A stretch of DNA of 43,068 nt from DATFWC01 sp045801465 (GTDB lineage: Bacteria; Pseudomonadota; Alphaproteobacteria; Rhizobiales; Xanthobacteraceae), in NCBI GenBank assembly GCA_045801465.1, contig JBJMSU010000041.1:1-43068 (forward strand), read 5' to 3'. The position numbers and the translations under genes were made by a program. This document shows, piece by piece, positions 8,166-16,560 of this stretch. A model generated the notes under the pieces. That model made no database searches. It was not told the DNA's origin and was given only the letters and a program-made list of their open reading frames with translations. Position 1 is the first letter of the stretch, and each line of letters begins with the position of its first letter.

Positions 8166-8304
8166 GTGCGCCCCGAACCCGAAGTTCGCCACTGGCGGCG
8201 AAATCGGCTATGCTGACGTGACGGACGTGCCGCCGCAGTATTGACATCGCGGCCAAGCATCGCGCGGTCGCCAATCGCTGCCCACGTCCGGATGGATTTC
8301 AGGC

Positions 8305-9738
8305 ATGGCTCTCGATCCCAAGGCACAGGCGGTCCTGGCGCTGCATCGTTTTGGTTTCGGTCCGCGCGCCGGCTCCATCGCGGCGATCGCGTCGGACCCG
8401 CGCGGCGCGCTCCTGGCGGAGCTCGACAAGCCGGGCGCCGGGCAGATCGACAGCGCCGGCCTGATGACCGGTGCGGAGGCGTCGCGCGCCGTCTTCGAAT
8501 ACAATTCCGAGCGCCTGGCCAAGGACCGCATCGAGCGCAAACGGCGCGAGGCGGAGAAGCAGCGCGCAACCGAATCCGGCATGGAAGTGGCGTCGGCAAA
8601 GGACAGCGAGAACGACGCGCAGCCCAAGCCCGATGCGGAGCCGCCGCTGCCGCGGCGGATATTCCTGCAGGAGGCGCAGGCGCGCCTCGATGCCGCGGTG
8701 CGCGCCGACATCGGCTTCGTCGAGCGGCTGGTCTGGTTCTGGTCGAACCATTTCTGCATCTCGGCCGACAAGGTCCCGGCGCGTCCCGGCGGCTACGAGC
8801 GCGAGCGCATCCGCGCCCACGTGCTCGGCCGCTTCGTCGACATGCTGCTCGCGGTCGAGAGCGATCCGGCGATGCTGATCTATCTCGACAATGCGCAGTC
8901 CATCGGTCCGAACTCGGTCGCCGGAATCAACCGCGAGAAGGGTCTCAACGAGAATCTGGCGCGGGAGATTTTGGAGCTGCATACGCTCGGCGTGCGCACG
9001 GTCTATACCCAGGATGACGTCACCAGTTTCGCCAAGGTCCTCACCGGCTGGACGCTTCTGCCGCAGACGACGGACCCGGTGCACGGCGGCGAGTTCGTGT
9101 TCATCAAGCGGCTGCACGAGCCCGGTCCGCAGACGGTGATCGGCAAGACCTACGACGACATTGGCGTCGAGCAGGGGCGGGCGGTGCTGCGCGATCTCGC
9201 GCGCCATCCGGCGACCGCCCGGCATGTAGCCGAGAAGCTCGCGCGCCATTTCGTTGCCGACCAGCCGCCGCCCGACCTGGTCGCGCAGCTGGAGCGGCGC
9301 TTCCTTGAGACCGAGGGCGATCTCAAAGAGACCGCCAAGGCGCTGGTCGCCGCGCCGGAGGCTTGGAACGCCGAGCAAATGAAGATCAAGCGTCCGGGCG
9401 AATGGCGCGTCGCCACGCTGCGCGCGACCGGCCTTGCGGGCGATGTCGTGCGTATCCTGGGGTCAGAGGCGATGCTGGGCGAGCCGCTGTGGCGGCCACC
9501 TTCGCCGAAGGGGTTCGCCGACGACAATGCGGCGTGGATCGGCGGGCTTGCCCAGCGTCTCGACATCGCCAATCAGTTCGCGCAGCGCGTCGCCGACCGG
9601 GTGGACGTCGAGGCGGCGCTGGAAAACGCGCTCGGGCCGCTGGCGTCGGCCGCGACACGGCAAGCGATTGCGCGCGCCGAGAGCCGCGCCCAGGCACTGG
9701 CGCTGCTGATCATGGCGCCGGAATTCCAGCGGAGGTGA
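8305..9738 (+). CDS. DUF1800 family protein
   Basis: 477 aa. The DUF1800 hallmarks are present: HRFGFGPR near residue 14, FWSNHF at 145-150, NENLAREILELHTLG at 215-229, and FAKVLTGWTL soon after. Between about residues 68 and 115 there is a highly charged, repeat-poor stretch rich in Lys, Arg, Glu and Asp that looks like an extended helix or disordered insert. No clear signal peptide is seen. DUF1800 genes almost always precede a DUF1501 gene, as here, where the DUF1501 start codon follows the stop by 2 bp. The pair is widespread and its biochemical role is unestablished. Export or extracellular roles have been suggested for relatives. The family call is firm and the function unknown. Confidence 0.92.
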   Translation: MALDPKAQAVLALHRFGFGPRAGSIAAIASDPRGALLAELDKPGAGQIDSAGLMTGAEASRAVFEYNSERLAKDRIERKRREAEKQRATESGMEVASAKDSENDAQPKPDAEPPLPRRIFLQEAQARLDAAVRADIGFVERLVWFWSNHFCISADKVPARPGGYERERIRAHVLGRFVDMLLAVESDPAMLIYLDNAQSIGPNSVAGINREKGLNENLAREILELHTLGVRTVYTQDDVTSFAKVLTGWTLLPQTTDPVHGGEFVFIKRLHEPGPQTVIGKTYDDIGVEQGRAVLRDLARHPATARHVAEKLARHFVADQPPPDLVAQLERRFLETEGDLKETAKALVAAPEAWNAEQMKIKRPGEWRVATLRATGLAGDVVRILGSEAMLGEPLWRPPSPKGFADDNAAWIGGLAQRLDIANQFAQRVADRVDVEAALENALGPLASAATRQAIARAESRAQALALLIMAPEFQRR

Positions 9739-9740
9739 TC

Positions 9741-11006
9741 ATGGCGGGTGTCCTCCATCAACCGTCGCGCCGCGAGCTGTTGCTCGCCTCGGGCGTCCTG
9801 TTCGCCTGGGCCTATCTGCCGAAGCTCGCGCGCGCGGAAGGACGCGACCCGCGGCTTCTCGTCATCGTGCTGCGCGGCGCACTTGACGGGCTGGCGACGG
9901 TCGCGCCGGTCGGCGACCCGGGCTGGATCAAGCTGCGCGGCGACAAGGCCTTGACGCTCGAAGGCACGAGTCCGGCGCTGCCCCTCGATTCGTTCTTCGC
10001 GCTCAACCCGGCGATGCCCAACCTGCACCGGCTCTACCTGGCCGGCCAGGCCACCATCGTGCATGCGGTGGCGACGCCTTATCGCGAGCGCTCGCATTTC
10101 GACGGCCAGGACGTGCTGGAAAGCGGGTTCGGCAAGCCGGGCAGCGTGGATAGCGGATGGCTCAATCGCGCGCTGGCGGCGCTCGAGCCGGCCGGCCGCG
10201 CCCGCACCAATGCCCGCGCCTTCGCGGTCGGCCCGATGACGCCGCTGGTCGTGCGCGGTCCGGCGCCGGTCGTGTCGTGGACGCCACCGCGGCTGCCGCC
10301 GGTGAGCAACGAAACCATCCTTCGCCTGCTCGATCTCTACAACCATACCGATCCGATACTGGCGCGGGCGCTCGAGGAGCGGATGGATCTCGCGGCGATC
10401 GCGCGTGCCGGCGGGATGGAGATGGCGCCGGATCAGAACGGGCAGCCGCGCCCGGGCGGCGGCCCGCCGGGCGGCGCGGCGCAAGTGCGCGCCTACTTCG
10501 CCGAGTCGGCGGGCGCCGCCGCCAAGTTCCTGGCCAACGCCGAAGGCCCGCGGATCGGGGCGCTGGCGTTCGACGGATGGGATACGCATGTCGACGAGGG
10601 AGCGGTCAAGGGTCGGCTCGCGACCTTGCTCGGCGCGCTCGACGGCGCGTTGGCGGCGATCGAGACCAACATGGGCGCGGCATGGAAGGAAACCGTGGTG
10701 GCGGTCGTCACCGAATTCGGCCGCACCGCCCGCATCAACGGCAATGACGGCACCGATCACGGCACTGCCACGGTCGCACTTATGGCCGGCGGCGCGCTCA
10801 AGGGCGGACGCGTGGTGGCCGATTGGCCGGGGCTGAAGGACGCCGATCTGCAGGACGGCCGCGATCTCAAACCCACCACCGACCTGCGCGCGGTGCTCAA
10901 GGGAGTCTTGAAGGATCACCTGCGGGTCGACGACGCGGCGCTGGCGACGCGCGTGTTCCCGGACAGCGCCGCCGTGCCGCCGCTGACGGGGTTGGTGGGC
11001 GTATAA
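9741..11006 (+). CDS. DUF1501 family exported protein
   Basis: 421 aa. The N-terminus has a twin-arginine-type signal (S-R10-R11-E-L-L-L-A-S-G, then a hydrophobic stretch ending ARA), so Tat export is likely. DUF1501 features include LRGALDGLATVAP, PYRERSHFDGQDVLESG, FDGWDTHVDEG and VVAVVTEFGRTARING-NDGTDHG, resembling the metal-binding core of alkaline-phosphatase/sulfatase-superfamily proteins. The ribosome site GGAGGTGATC overlaps the 3' end of the DUF1800 gene, so the two are translationally coupled. A Pro/Gly-rich loop lies around residues 232-248. The function is unknown, and Tat export with its partner is inferred. Confidence 0.92.
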   Translation: MAGVLHQPSRRELLLASGVLFAWAYLPKLARAEGRDPRLLVIVLRGALDGLATVAPVGDPGWIKLRGDKALTLEGTSPALPLDSFFALNPAMPNLHRLYLAGQATIVHAVATPYRERSHFDGQDVLESGFGKPGSVDSGWLNRALAALEPAGRARTNARAFAVGPMTPLVVRGPAPVVSWTPPRLPPVSNETILRLLDLYNHTDPILARALEERMDLAAIARAGGMEMAPDQNGQPRPGGGPPGGAAQVRAYFAESAGAAAKFLANAEGPRIGALAFDGWDTHVDEGAVKGRLATLLGALDGALAAIETNMGAAWKETVVAVVTEFGRTARINGNDGTDHGTATVALMAGGALKGGRVVADWPGLKDADLQDGRDLKPTTDLRAVLKGVLKDHLRVDDAALATRVFPDSAAVPPLTGLVGV

Positions 11007-11052
11007 CGCGTCGTGCGAAGCGGTTGATTGGCTCGTCGGATGTGCGGCTTGC

Positions 11053-11237
11053 TCCACCTCTCCCCGCGTGCGGGGAGAGGTCGGATTCCGAGCGAAGCGA
11101 AGCGGAGCGAAGGAATCCGGGTGAGGGGGCGTCGCCGCGAGTCTGAGCGTGTCGAATTGCCCCCTCACCCGACTTGCTTCGCTTCGCAACAGCTGCGCTC
11201 GCAAGTCGACCTCTCCCCGCGCGCGGGGAGAGGTGGA
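11053..11237. repeat. composite palindromic element between convergent genes
   Basis: Two copies of a 26-bp palindrome (11056-11081 and 11209-11234, arms ACCTCTCCCCGC / GCGGGGAGAGGT) form the ends of a larger dyad. Internal segments GTGAGGGGGC and GCCCCCTCAC also face each other, as do GCTCCACCTC and GAGGTGGAGC at the outer edges. It sits between the convergent DUF1501 and sugar dehydrogenase genes and could act as a shared 3'-end structure. A single related palindrome lies at 15-37. Confidence 0.8.
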
Positions 11238-11277
11238 GCAAGTGGCCTGCGCGTGCCACAACCAATCGTCCAAAATA

Positions 11278-12405
11278 TTATTGCTTCAGTGTCACGCGCA
11301 GGATGCGTCCGGAGGAGCTGTCGGTGAGAAGCCACAGCGCGCCGTCGGGGCCCTGGCGGACGTCGCGGATGCGCTCGCGCAGATCCTGCAGCAGGCGCTC
11401 CTCTTTGGTGACCTTCTCGCCCTCGAGCTCGAGCCGCACGAGCATGTGGGCGGCGAGCGCGCCGACGAACAGGTTGCCGCGCCAGGACGTAAAAAGATCG
11501 CCCGTGTAGAACGCCATGCCGGACGGCGCGATCGACGGCACCCAATATTTGATCGGCTGCTCCATGCCGGCCTTATGGGTGCTCTCGTGAATCTTGGCGC
11601 CGCTGTAATCGATGCCGTAGCCGATCACCGGCCAGCCGTAGTTCTTTCCTGCTGCCGGAATATTGATTTCGTCGCCGCCGCGCGGTCCGTGCTCGTGCAT
11701 CCACAGCTTTCCGCCGGCCGGGTTGATAGCGGCGCCTTGCGAGTTGCGATGCCCGTAGCTCCAGATTTCCGGCTTGGCGCCGTACCGGCCCACGAATGGA
11801 TTGTCGGGCGGCACCGAGCCGTCGGGCCGGATGCGAACGATCTTGCCCAGATGATTGGTGAGGTTCTGCGCCTCGTTGCGGTAGGTGAAATGGTCGCCCA
11901 TGGTGAGGAACAGGTTGCCGTCCGTCGTCTGCACGATGCGACAGCCGAAATGATTACCGCTCGACAGCGGGCCTTCCTGGCGGAAGATCACCTTGACGTC
12001 GCCAAGGCGCGGCGATCCTTCGTCGACGAGACGTGCGCGGGCGAGCGCGGTGCGCGCCCCGCCTCCCGCCGGCTCGGCATAGCAGAAATAGAGGGTCTGA
12101 TTCTGGGCGTAGTCGCGGTCGAGCGCGACATCGTGCAATCCGCCCTGGCTCTGCGCGAACACTTTCGGCACCCCGCCGAGCGGCGGCGACAGCTTGCCGT
12201 CGCGCGCGACGAGACGCATGCGCCCGGGACGCTCGGTGACCAGCATGCGGCCGTCGGGCAGGAAGGCGAGTCCCCAGGGATTCGACAGCCCGCTCGTCAC
12301 GGTTTCGACCTGGAGGTTGCCGGCCGAGGCGCGGAAAGTCTGAGCCGTTGCCGGACAGGCGAGGGTGAGCAGCACCACGGCGCTTGCCAATGCGGGCGAT
12401 CTCAT
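11278..12405 (-). CDS. PQQ-dependent aldose sugar dehydrogenase (Asd/YliI-like)
   Basis: 375 aa with a signal peptide (MRSPALASAVVLLTLACPATA), so periplasmic. It is a six-bladed propeller of the glucose/sorbosone dehydrogenase family (PF07995): SNPWGLAFLPDGRMLVTERPG at the start, GGLHDVALD with likely catalytic H91, GGNHFGCRIV-type and HRNSQGAAINP blocks, and HEHGPRGGDEIN. It would oxidise sugars with PQQ (and Ca) and pass electrons to the respiratory chain. PQQ synthesis genes are not in the window. The start at 12405 is preferred over 12477 because it begins the signal peptide and has GAGG 9 nt upstream. It is divergent from the two Bug-protein operon, and its 3' end meets the composite palindrome. 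Confidence 0.9.
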   Translation of the reverse strand: MRSPALASAVVLLTLACPATAQTFRASAGNLQVETVTSGLSNPWGLAFLPDGRMLVTERPGRMRLVARDGKLSPPLGGVPKVFAQSQGGLHDVALDRDYAQNQTLYFCYAEPAGGGARTALARARLVDEGSPRLGDVKVIFRQEGPLSSGNHFGCRIVQTTDGNLFLTMGDHFTYRNEAQNLTNHLGKIVRIRPDGSVPPDNPFVGRYGAKPEIWSYGHRNSQGAAINPAGGKLWMHEHGPRGGDEINIPAAGKNYGWPVIGYGIDYSGAKIHESTHKAGMEQPIKYWVPSIAPSGMAFYTGDLFTSWRGNLFVGALAAHMLVRLELEGEKVTKEERLLQDLRERIRDVRQGPDGALWLLTDSSSGRILRVTLKQ

Positions 12406-12561
12406 CTCGGTGGCCTCACATGCTCGGGAACGCATAACGGCGACCGAGTTGCCGGGTTCCGAGTCGCCGATCACCATGATTCAATCGCGATCATATTGCG
12501 GTGACGGGCCGGACGAGTTGCGGTATCGTCGGACAAAACACGCGCTTCCGAGGGAGAAAAC

Positions 12562-13533
12562 ATGATCAGGTTCCTTATTGCCGCCGCGTTCGCTCTTGCC
12601 CTGCAGATCGGCGACGCCACCGCGGAGGACTTTCCGTCGCGACCGGTCACGATCATCGTGCCGTTCCCGGCCGGTGGTCCGACCGACACGCTGGCACGTA
12701 TCCTGGCCGACCGCATGAAGGACTCGCTGGGGCAGTCGGTGATCGTCGAGACGGTGACCGGTGCGGGCGCCACGATCGGCGTCGGCCGCGCTGTCGTAGC
12801 GGCACCCGATGGGTATACGCTCGTCATCGGCAACTGGACGAGCCATGTCGGCGCGCCCGCACTCTATCCGGTGCAGTGGAACGTGCTGGCGGACCTGGAG
12901 CCGGTGGCGCGGCTGAGCGTCTCCTCGCTGATGATCGTCGGCAAGGCGGCGTTGCCGGCCAACAATGCCAAGGAGCTGATCGCCTGGCTCAAGGAGCATC
13001 CCGACCAGGCGTCGGCGGCGAGCGTCGGCGCCGGCAGTGGCGCGCATATCTGCGGCCTGTACTTCCAGGAGAAGACCGGCACCCGTTTCCAGTTCGTGTT
13101 CTATCGCGGCGGCGCTCCGGCGATGCAGGACCTGGTCGCCGGCCAGATCGACCTGATGTGCGCCGAGGCGTCGCAAACGCTGCAGCACGTGCGCGGCGGG
13201 AAGATGAAGGCGTTTACTGTCATGTCGAAGACCCGCTTCCCGGCTTTGCCCGACGTGCCGACGATGGAGGAAGTGGGCGTCGCCGGCGCGGAAATCTCCT
13301 TCTGGCACGGCCTGTGGGCACCCAAAGGAACGCCCCAGCCCGTCGTCGCCAAGCTGAACGAAGCCGTGGTCACCGCCTTTGCCGATCCGACTGTGCGCAA
13401 GCGCATCTCGGACTTGGGTCAGAGCATCCCGCCGCCGCCGCAGTTGACTCCCGAGGCGCTCGCCGCCCATCACAAGGCCGAGATCGAGAAGTGGTGGCCG
13501 ATCATCAAGAGCGCCAACATCAAGGTGAATTGA
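12562..13533 (+). CDS. Bug/TctC-family tripartite tricarboxylate carrier binding protein
   Basis: 323 aa with a signal peptide (MIRFLIAAAFALALQIGDATA). The family opening F-P-S-R-P-V-T-I-I-V-P-F-P-A-G-G-P-T-D is clear, and the ligand-binding segments ENRPGA-like (here ETVTGAGATIG) and PDGYTLVIGN follow. Bug proteins bind small carboxylates or amides in the periplasm and normally serve TctAB membrane partners, which are absent here. It starts an operon with a second Bug gene 29 bp downstream and a cupin gene. The ribosome site GAGGGAG lies 6 nt before the ATG. The ligand cannot be predicted. Confidence 0.92.
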   Translation: MIRFLIAAAFALALQIGDATAEDFPSRPVTIIVPFPAGGPTDTLARILADRMKDSLGQSVIVETVTGAGATIGVGRAVVAAPDGYTLVIGNWTSHVGAPALYPVQWNVLADLEPVARLSVSSLMIVGKAALPANNAKELIAWLKEHPDQASAASVGAGSGAHICGLYFQEKTGTRFQFVFYRGGAPAMQDLVAGQIDLMCAEASQTLQHVRGGKMKAFTVMSKTRFPALPDVPTMEEVGVAGAEISFWHGLWAPKGTPQPVVAKLNEAVVTAFADPTVRKRISDLGQSIPPPPQLTPEALAAHHKAEIEKWWPIIKSANIKVN

Positions 13534-13562
13534 CGCCGCCATTTGACTCGCCAAGCGGGATC

Positions 13563-14564
13563 ATGAGCAACCGCGCTCCGACGATGCCGAGCGTTTGGCA
13601 ACGGCTGCTGCTTGCGTTCACCTTGCTCGGCGCTCTCGCCGCGTTGCCCGGCCATGTCATCGCGCAAGGCGTCTATCCCAGCCGGCCGATCAGGATCATC
13701 GTGCCGCTGCCGCCGGGCGCCACGGCCGATACCTTGCCGCGCATCATCGGAGAAAAGCTCACGCTCAAATGGGGACAGCCGGTCGTCATCGAGAATCGGC
13801 CCGGCGCGGCGCAAAATCTGGGGGCGGAGGTGGTGGCCAAGTCGGAGCCTGACGGTTACACGCTGCTCGCCACCCCGCAGGGACCTTTGGTCATCAGCCA
13901 GAGCCTCTATCCGAAACTCGGTTTCGATCCGACGGCGTTTGTCCCGATCACGGTACTGGCGCATCTGCCCTACGTGCTGGTCGCCCACCCCAGCCTGCAG
14001 GCGTCAACACTTGACGAGTTCATCGCCTTGGCGCGCGGCAATCCCGGCAAGCTGAACTATGCTTCGCCCGGCACCGGCAGCTCGAATCAGCTCGCCATGG
14101 AATGGCTGAAGTCGCTCGCCGGGTTGCCGCTCACGCATGTGCCGTACAAAGGGGCGGCGCCTGCACTCACCGATCTCCTGGCCGGGCACGTCGACATCAT
14201 GTTCGACAATGCCGGCAACGTGGTGCAGCTCATCCGCGACGGCAGACTGAAGGCGCTCGCCGTCAGCAGCAGGACGCGCATGCCGGAGCTGCCTGCGGTG
14301 CCGGCCATCGCGGAGAGCTTTCCCGAGTTCGTCGCCACGAGCTGGTTCGGCCTCGTCGCCCCGCCCAAGACTCCGCCCGAGATCGCAGCCCTGCTGTCGC
14401 AGGCGATCGCCGAGATCCTGAAACTGCCCGACGTGGCGAGCAGGGTGCGCGAGCTCACGGCCACGCCGGTTGGCAGCACGCCGGCCGAAACCGCGTCCTT
14501 CTTCAAGGAGGAGAGCGAGCGCTGGCGCCGTGTCATCGTGACGGTCGGCGTCAAGCCCGAGTGA
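13563..14564 (+). CDS. second Bug/TctC-family binding protein
   Basis: 333 aa, signal peptide with hydrophobic core WQRLLLAFTLLGALAALPGHVIAQ. The family motifs YPSRPIRIIVPLPPGATAD, ENRPGAAQNLGAE and PDGYTLL are present, as is the C-terminal APPKTPPEI segment. By eye it is only distantly similar to the preceding Bug protein, so recent duplication is unlikely and the two may bind different ligands. The ATG at 13563 has only a weak upstream AGCGGGA. An internal ATG at 13584 is an alternative. It sits 24 bp before the cupin gene and is probably co-transcribed. Confidence 0.9.
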   Translation: MSNRAPTMPSVWQRLLLAFTLLGALAALPGHVIAQGVYPSRPIRIIVPLPPGATADTLPRIIGEKLTLKWGQPVVIENRPGAAQNLGAEVVAKSEPDGYTLLATPQGPLVISQSLYPKLGFDPTAFVPITVLAHLPYVLVAHPSLQASTLDEFIALARGNPGKLNYASPGTGSSNQLAMEWLKSLAGLPLTHVPYKGAAPALTDLLAGHVDIMFDNAGNVVQLIRDGRLKALAVSSRTRMPELPAVPAIAESFPEFVATSWFGLVAPPKTPPEIAALLSQAIAEILKLPDVASRVRELTATPVGSTPAETASFFKEESERWRRVIVTVGVKPE

Positions 14565-14588
14565 GCGCGCAGCTTGCAAGAGGAGCGA

Positions 14589-15149
14589 ATGCCGAACCCG
14601 ATACGCCGCGTCGTCACCGGCCACAATGCCGCAGGCAAATCCATCTTCATCATGGACGAAGAGAGCCCGCACGTTTTCAGTCGTGGCACCGGCAGCACGG
14701 TGGTGAGTGAACTGTGGGCAACCCGCAGCTCGCCTGCCGACAATCGCGGCAATGAAGACGCCGTCGGTTCGACCTTTCGCCTGCCGCCGCCGCCGCAGGG
14801 CAGCGTGTTCCGCATCATCGACTATCCGCCGGACGCGCAGCGGCTCGCGGCGCTCGCCCGCGACCGCGCGGCGCCTGACGACGGGTCCGGCCGCCAGCAG
14901 ACGCTGGATCGCGGCAGTCCCCGCCATCCCGGCTTTCACAAGACCAATTCGGTCGATTACGCCATCGTGCTGTCGGGCGAAATCTATGCCCTGATGGACG
15001 AAGGCGAGGTGCTGCTCAAGGCCGGCGACGTGCTGATCCAGCGCGGCACCAACCACGCCTGGAGCAACCGATCGGACCAGCCGGCACGTCTTGCCTTCGT
15101 GTTGATCGATGCCGAGCCGATCAAGCCGACCCGATGCGGATCAGAATGA
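14589..15149 (+). CDS. cupin-domain protein
   Basis: 186 aa, no signal peptide. The C-terminal half is a cupin barrel: RHPGFHKTNSVDYAIVLSGE (H117 and D123 stand near the usual metal-ligand places) followed by LKAGDVLIQRGTNHAW (H156). The first motif deviates from the HxH...E norm, so metal binding is uncertain. AGGAG lies 4 nt before the ATG. It is the last gene of the Bug-Bug-cupin operon, which suggests catabolism or isomerisation of the compound that the Bug proteins bind. This context argument is inference. Its 3' end overlaps by 9 bp the 3' end of the convergent small membrane-protein gene. Confidence 0.87.
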   Translation: MPNPIRRVVTGHNAAGKSIFIMDEESPHVFSRGTGSTVVSELWATRSSPADNRGNEDAVGSTFRLPPPPQGSVFRIIDYPPDAQRLAALARDRAAPDDGSGRQQTLDRGSPRHPGFHKTNSVDYAIVLSGEIYALMDEGEVLLKAGDVLIQRGTNHAWSNRSDQPARLAFVLIDAEPIKPTRCGSE

Positions 15150-15479
15150 GGTCCCAGACGTACGGCCGAGCGCGGGCAGGCGCTTGCGCGCGCCTTCGTA
15201 CGCCGTGCTCGGCGCCGTCAACCACATGCCGATCGCGGTGAGACCGCCCGTCATCACGACGACGCAGATCAGTCCGAACAGCGCGAGCCGTCCCGTCTCG
15301 TCATCCACCATGGTGCCCAGCGTCTCGGCTTGCGCAATCCCGATCGATACGGCGATCACCGCAAGCGCGAACAGGACGACCAGGGAAATGGTCGTGGAAA
15401 GCTGGAGTTTTCGTCTCGCGCGCGGCGCGGCCGCGCCGGGCATTGCAAGCGGGTGGTTGGACAGGAGATCTTCGGTCAT
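15141..15479 (-). CDS. small two-helix membrane protein behind a CtrA-type promoter
   Basis: 112 aa with two transmembrane segments, about residues 27-51 and 64-89, a basic stretch before the first (RARRK), and a basic C-terminal tail. No family recognised. In-frame starts upstream (GTG/TTG/ATG candidates at 15530 and 15566) would add up to 29 residues. The start at 15479 is chosen because the CtrA-type boxes lie at 15582-15626, so a start at 15566 would fall inside the likely promoter, and the extension is compositionally unlike a signal. No strong ribosome site precedes any candidate, so the start is provisional. Convergent with the cupin gene, overlapping by 9 bp. A cell-cycle-linked envelope role is inferred from the promoter only. 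Confidence 0.65.
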   Translation of the reverse strand: MTEDLLSNHPLAMPGAAAPRARRKLQLSTTISLVVLFALAVIAVSIGIAQAETLGTMVDDETGRLALFGLICVVVMTGGLTAIGMWLTAPSTAYEGARKRLPALGRTSGTSF

Positions 15480-15581
15480 CTGGACACAACGCGTGCTGCG
15501 GAATTGGTTTCGTTCAGCCCCGTCGTGCATCGCGGTTGGGGCAAAGCGATTGAGAAACGGCGACAATTTAATGATTTATCG

Positions 15582-15626
15582 TTAAAGAATGGTTAAGACC
15601 GCCGCGGGCGATTAACGCATCGTTAA
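15582..15626 (-). promoter_or_regulatory. two CtrA boxes (TTAA-N7-TTAA)
   Basis: Two perfect TTAA-N7-TTAA sites, at 15582-15596 and 15612-15626, are spaced 30 bp start to start, about three helix turns. Read on the minus strand the site nearer the gene is TTAACCATTCTTTAAC, which matches the classic CtrA half-site TTAACCAT. A further TTAA lies at 15568. The boxes are 100-150 bp upstream of the chosen start of the small membrane-protein gene, and nothing else begins nearby. Confidence 0.75.
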
Positions 15627-15662
15627 GACCTCGGTCTCTTCGGATGGCTGCTCGGCCTCGCG

Positions 15663-15753
15663 GTCGTTCCCGCGCAGGCGGGAAACCCATGACCATCGGC
15701 CCGGCGAAATGACTCTGACGGTGTTCGTGGGTTCCTGCCTTCGCAGGGACGAC
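15663..15753. repeat. dispersed inverted repeat, GTCGT(T/C)CCCGC family, copy 1
   Basis: 91-bp element with ends GTCGTTCCCGC and GGGACGAC in inverted orientation and internal AACCCATGACCATCGG and GTGGGTTCCTGCC. A second copy of nearly the same length and layout lies at 27448-27539. It occupies the gap between the 3' end of the glutathione S-transferase gene and the CtrA-type promoter. Confidence 0.75.
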
Positions 15754-15775
15754 GGCGCGACCCGCCGAAGGCTGC

Positions 15776-16414
15776 CTACCCCACTTCGGCGGCGGCTGGG
15801 CTGAAGTCCATGCTCACATGCCCGGGCTGCTCGGCAACGCGAGCGAGCCAGGCGCGGATCGCCGGGAACGAGGTCAGGTCATAGTCGCATTCATGCGCCA
15901 CGTGCGTGTAGGCGTAGAGCGCGATGTCCGCGATGGTGTAGCGATCGGCGGCGAAGAAGTCGTGGCGCTTCAGGTGCGTCTCCATCACCCGCAGCGCCTG
16001 GTAGCCTCTTTCCATCCAGTCTTCGATGGCGTGATGCTGCAGTTCACGCCCGCCCTTGATCAGGGTGAGCCAGAACCAGGCGGCGCCGATCTTCGGCTCG
16101 AGGCTGTGCTGCTCGAAGAACATCCATTGCATCGCTTCGGCGCGATCGATGCGGTCTTCGGGCGCGAGCGGTGAGCCGCCGGCGATGTACCACAGGATCG
16201 CGTTGGACTCCGGCAGGTATCGGCCCGGCGCCACCTCGATCAGCGGCACATGCCCGTCCGGGTTCATGGCGAGGAACTCGGGCGTGCGACTCTCGCCGCG
16301 AAGGATGTCGATCTCGACCAGGCGATAAGGAATGCGCAGCTGCGCCAGCGCCAGGCGAACCTTGTAGCAGTTCCCCGAGCGCTGCATGGAGTAGAGCGTG
16401 AATTGATTGGGCAT
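15776..16414 (-). CDS. glutathione S-transferase
   Basis: 212 aa. N-terminal thioredoxin-like domain: MPNQFTLYSMQRSGNCYKVRLAL, with the glutathione-site serine region (QRSGNCYK), HVPLIEV (cis-proline loop) and LPESNAILWYIAG (E-S motif contacting glutathione). The C-terminal all-helical domain carries FFAADRYTIADIALYAYTHVAHE, the typical N-capping/hydrophobic staple block. Cytoplasmic detoxifying enzyme; substrate unknown. An in-frame ATG at 16465 would add 17 residues (MSLATQSPLFAIFNADA). The start at 16414 fits the family's usual N-terminus, but no clear ribosome site marks either. Confidence 0.92.
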   Translation of the reverse strand: MPNQFTLYSMQRSGNCYKVRLALAQLRIPYRLVEIDILRGESRTPEFLAMNPDGHVPLIEVAPGRYLPESNAILWYIAGGSPLAPEDRIDRAEAMQWMFFEQHSLEPKIGAAWFWLTLIKGGRELQHHAIEDWMERGYQALRVMETHLKRHDFFAADRYTIADIALYAYTHVAHECDYDLTSFPAIRAWLARVAEQPGHVSMDFSPAAAEVG

Positions 16415-16469
16415 GGCATCCGCATTGAAGATGGCAAAGAGCGGCGATTGCGTGGCAAGCGACATCGGC

Positions 16470-16554
16470 GAATGGCGAGTAGCGAATAGCGAATGGAGAC
16501 TGGAGCTCGTGCTGACGCTGCTCGCAACTCGCTACTCACCATTCGCCATTCGCC
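16470..16554. repeat. GAATGGCGAGTAGCGAATAGCG inverted-repeat element
   Basis: The left part GAATGGCGAGTAGCGAATAG faces the right part GCTACTCACCATTCGCCATT in inverted orientation across a 30-nt centre. Short direct iterations of GCGAATRG are visible. This type of low-complexity palindrome is common in rhizobial intergenic DNA. It fills most of the gap between the dioxygenase and transferase genes. Confidence 0.65.
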
Positions 16555-16560
16555 ATCCGC

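Noticed and set aside
12501..13562. In-frame upstream extension of the second Bug gene (687-codon frame)
   Set aside because: It overlaps the first Bug gene in another frame and is Arg/Gly-rich without any motif; the real start is at 13563 before a signal peptide.
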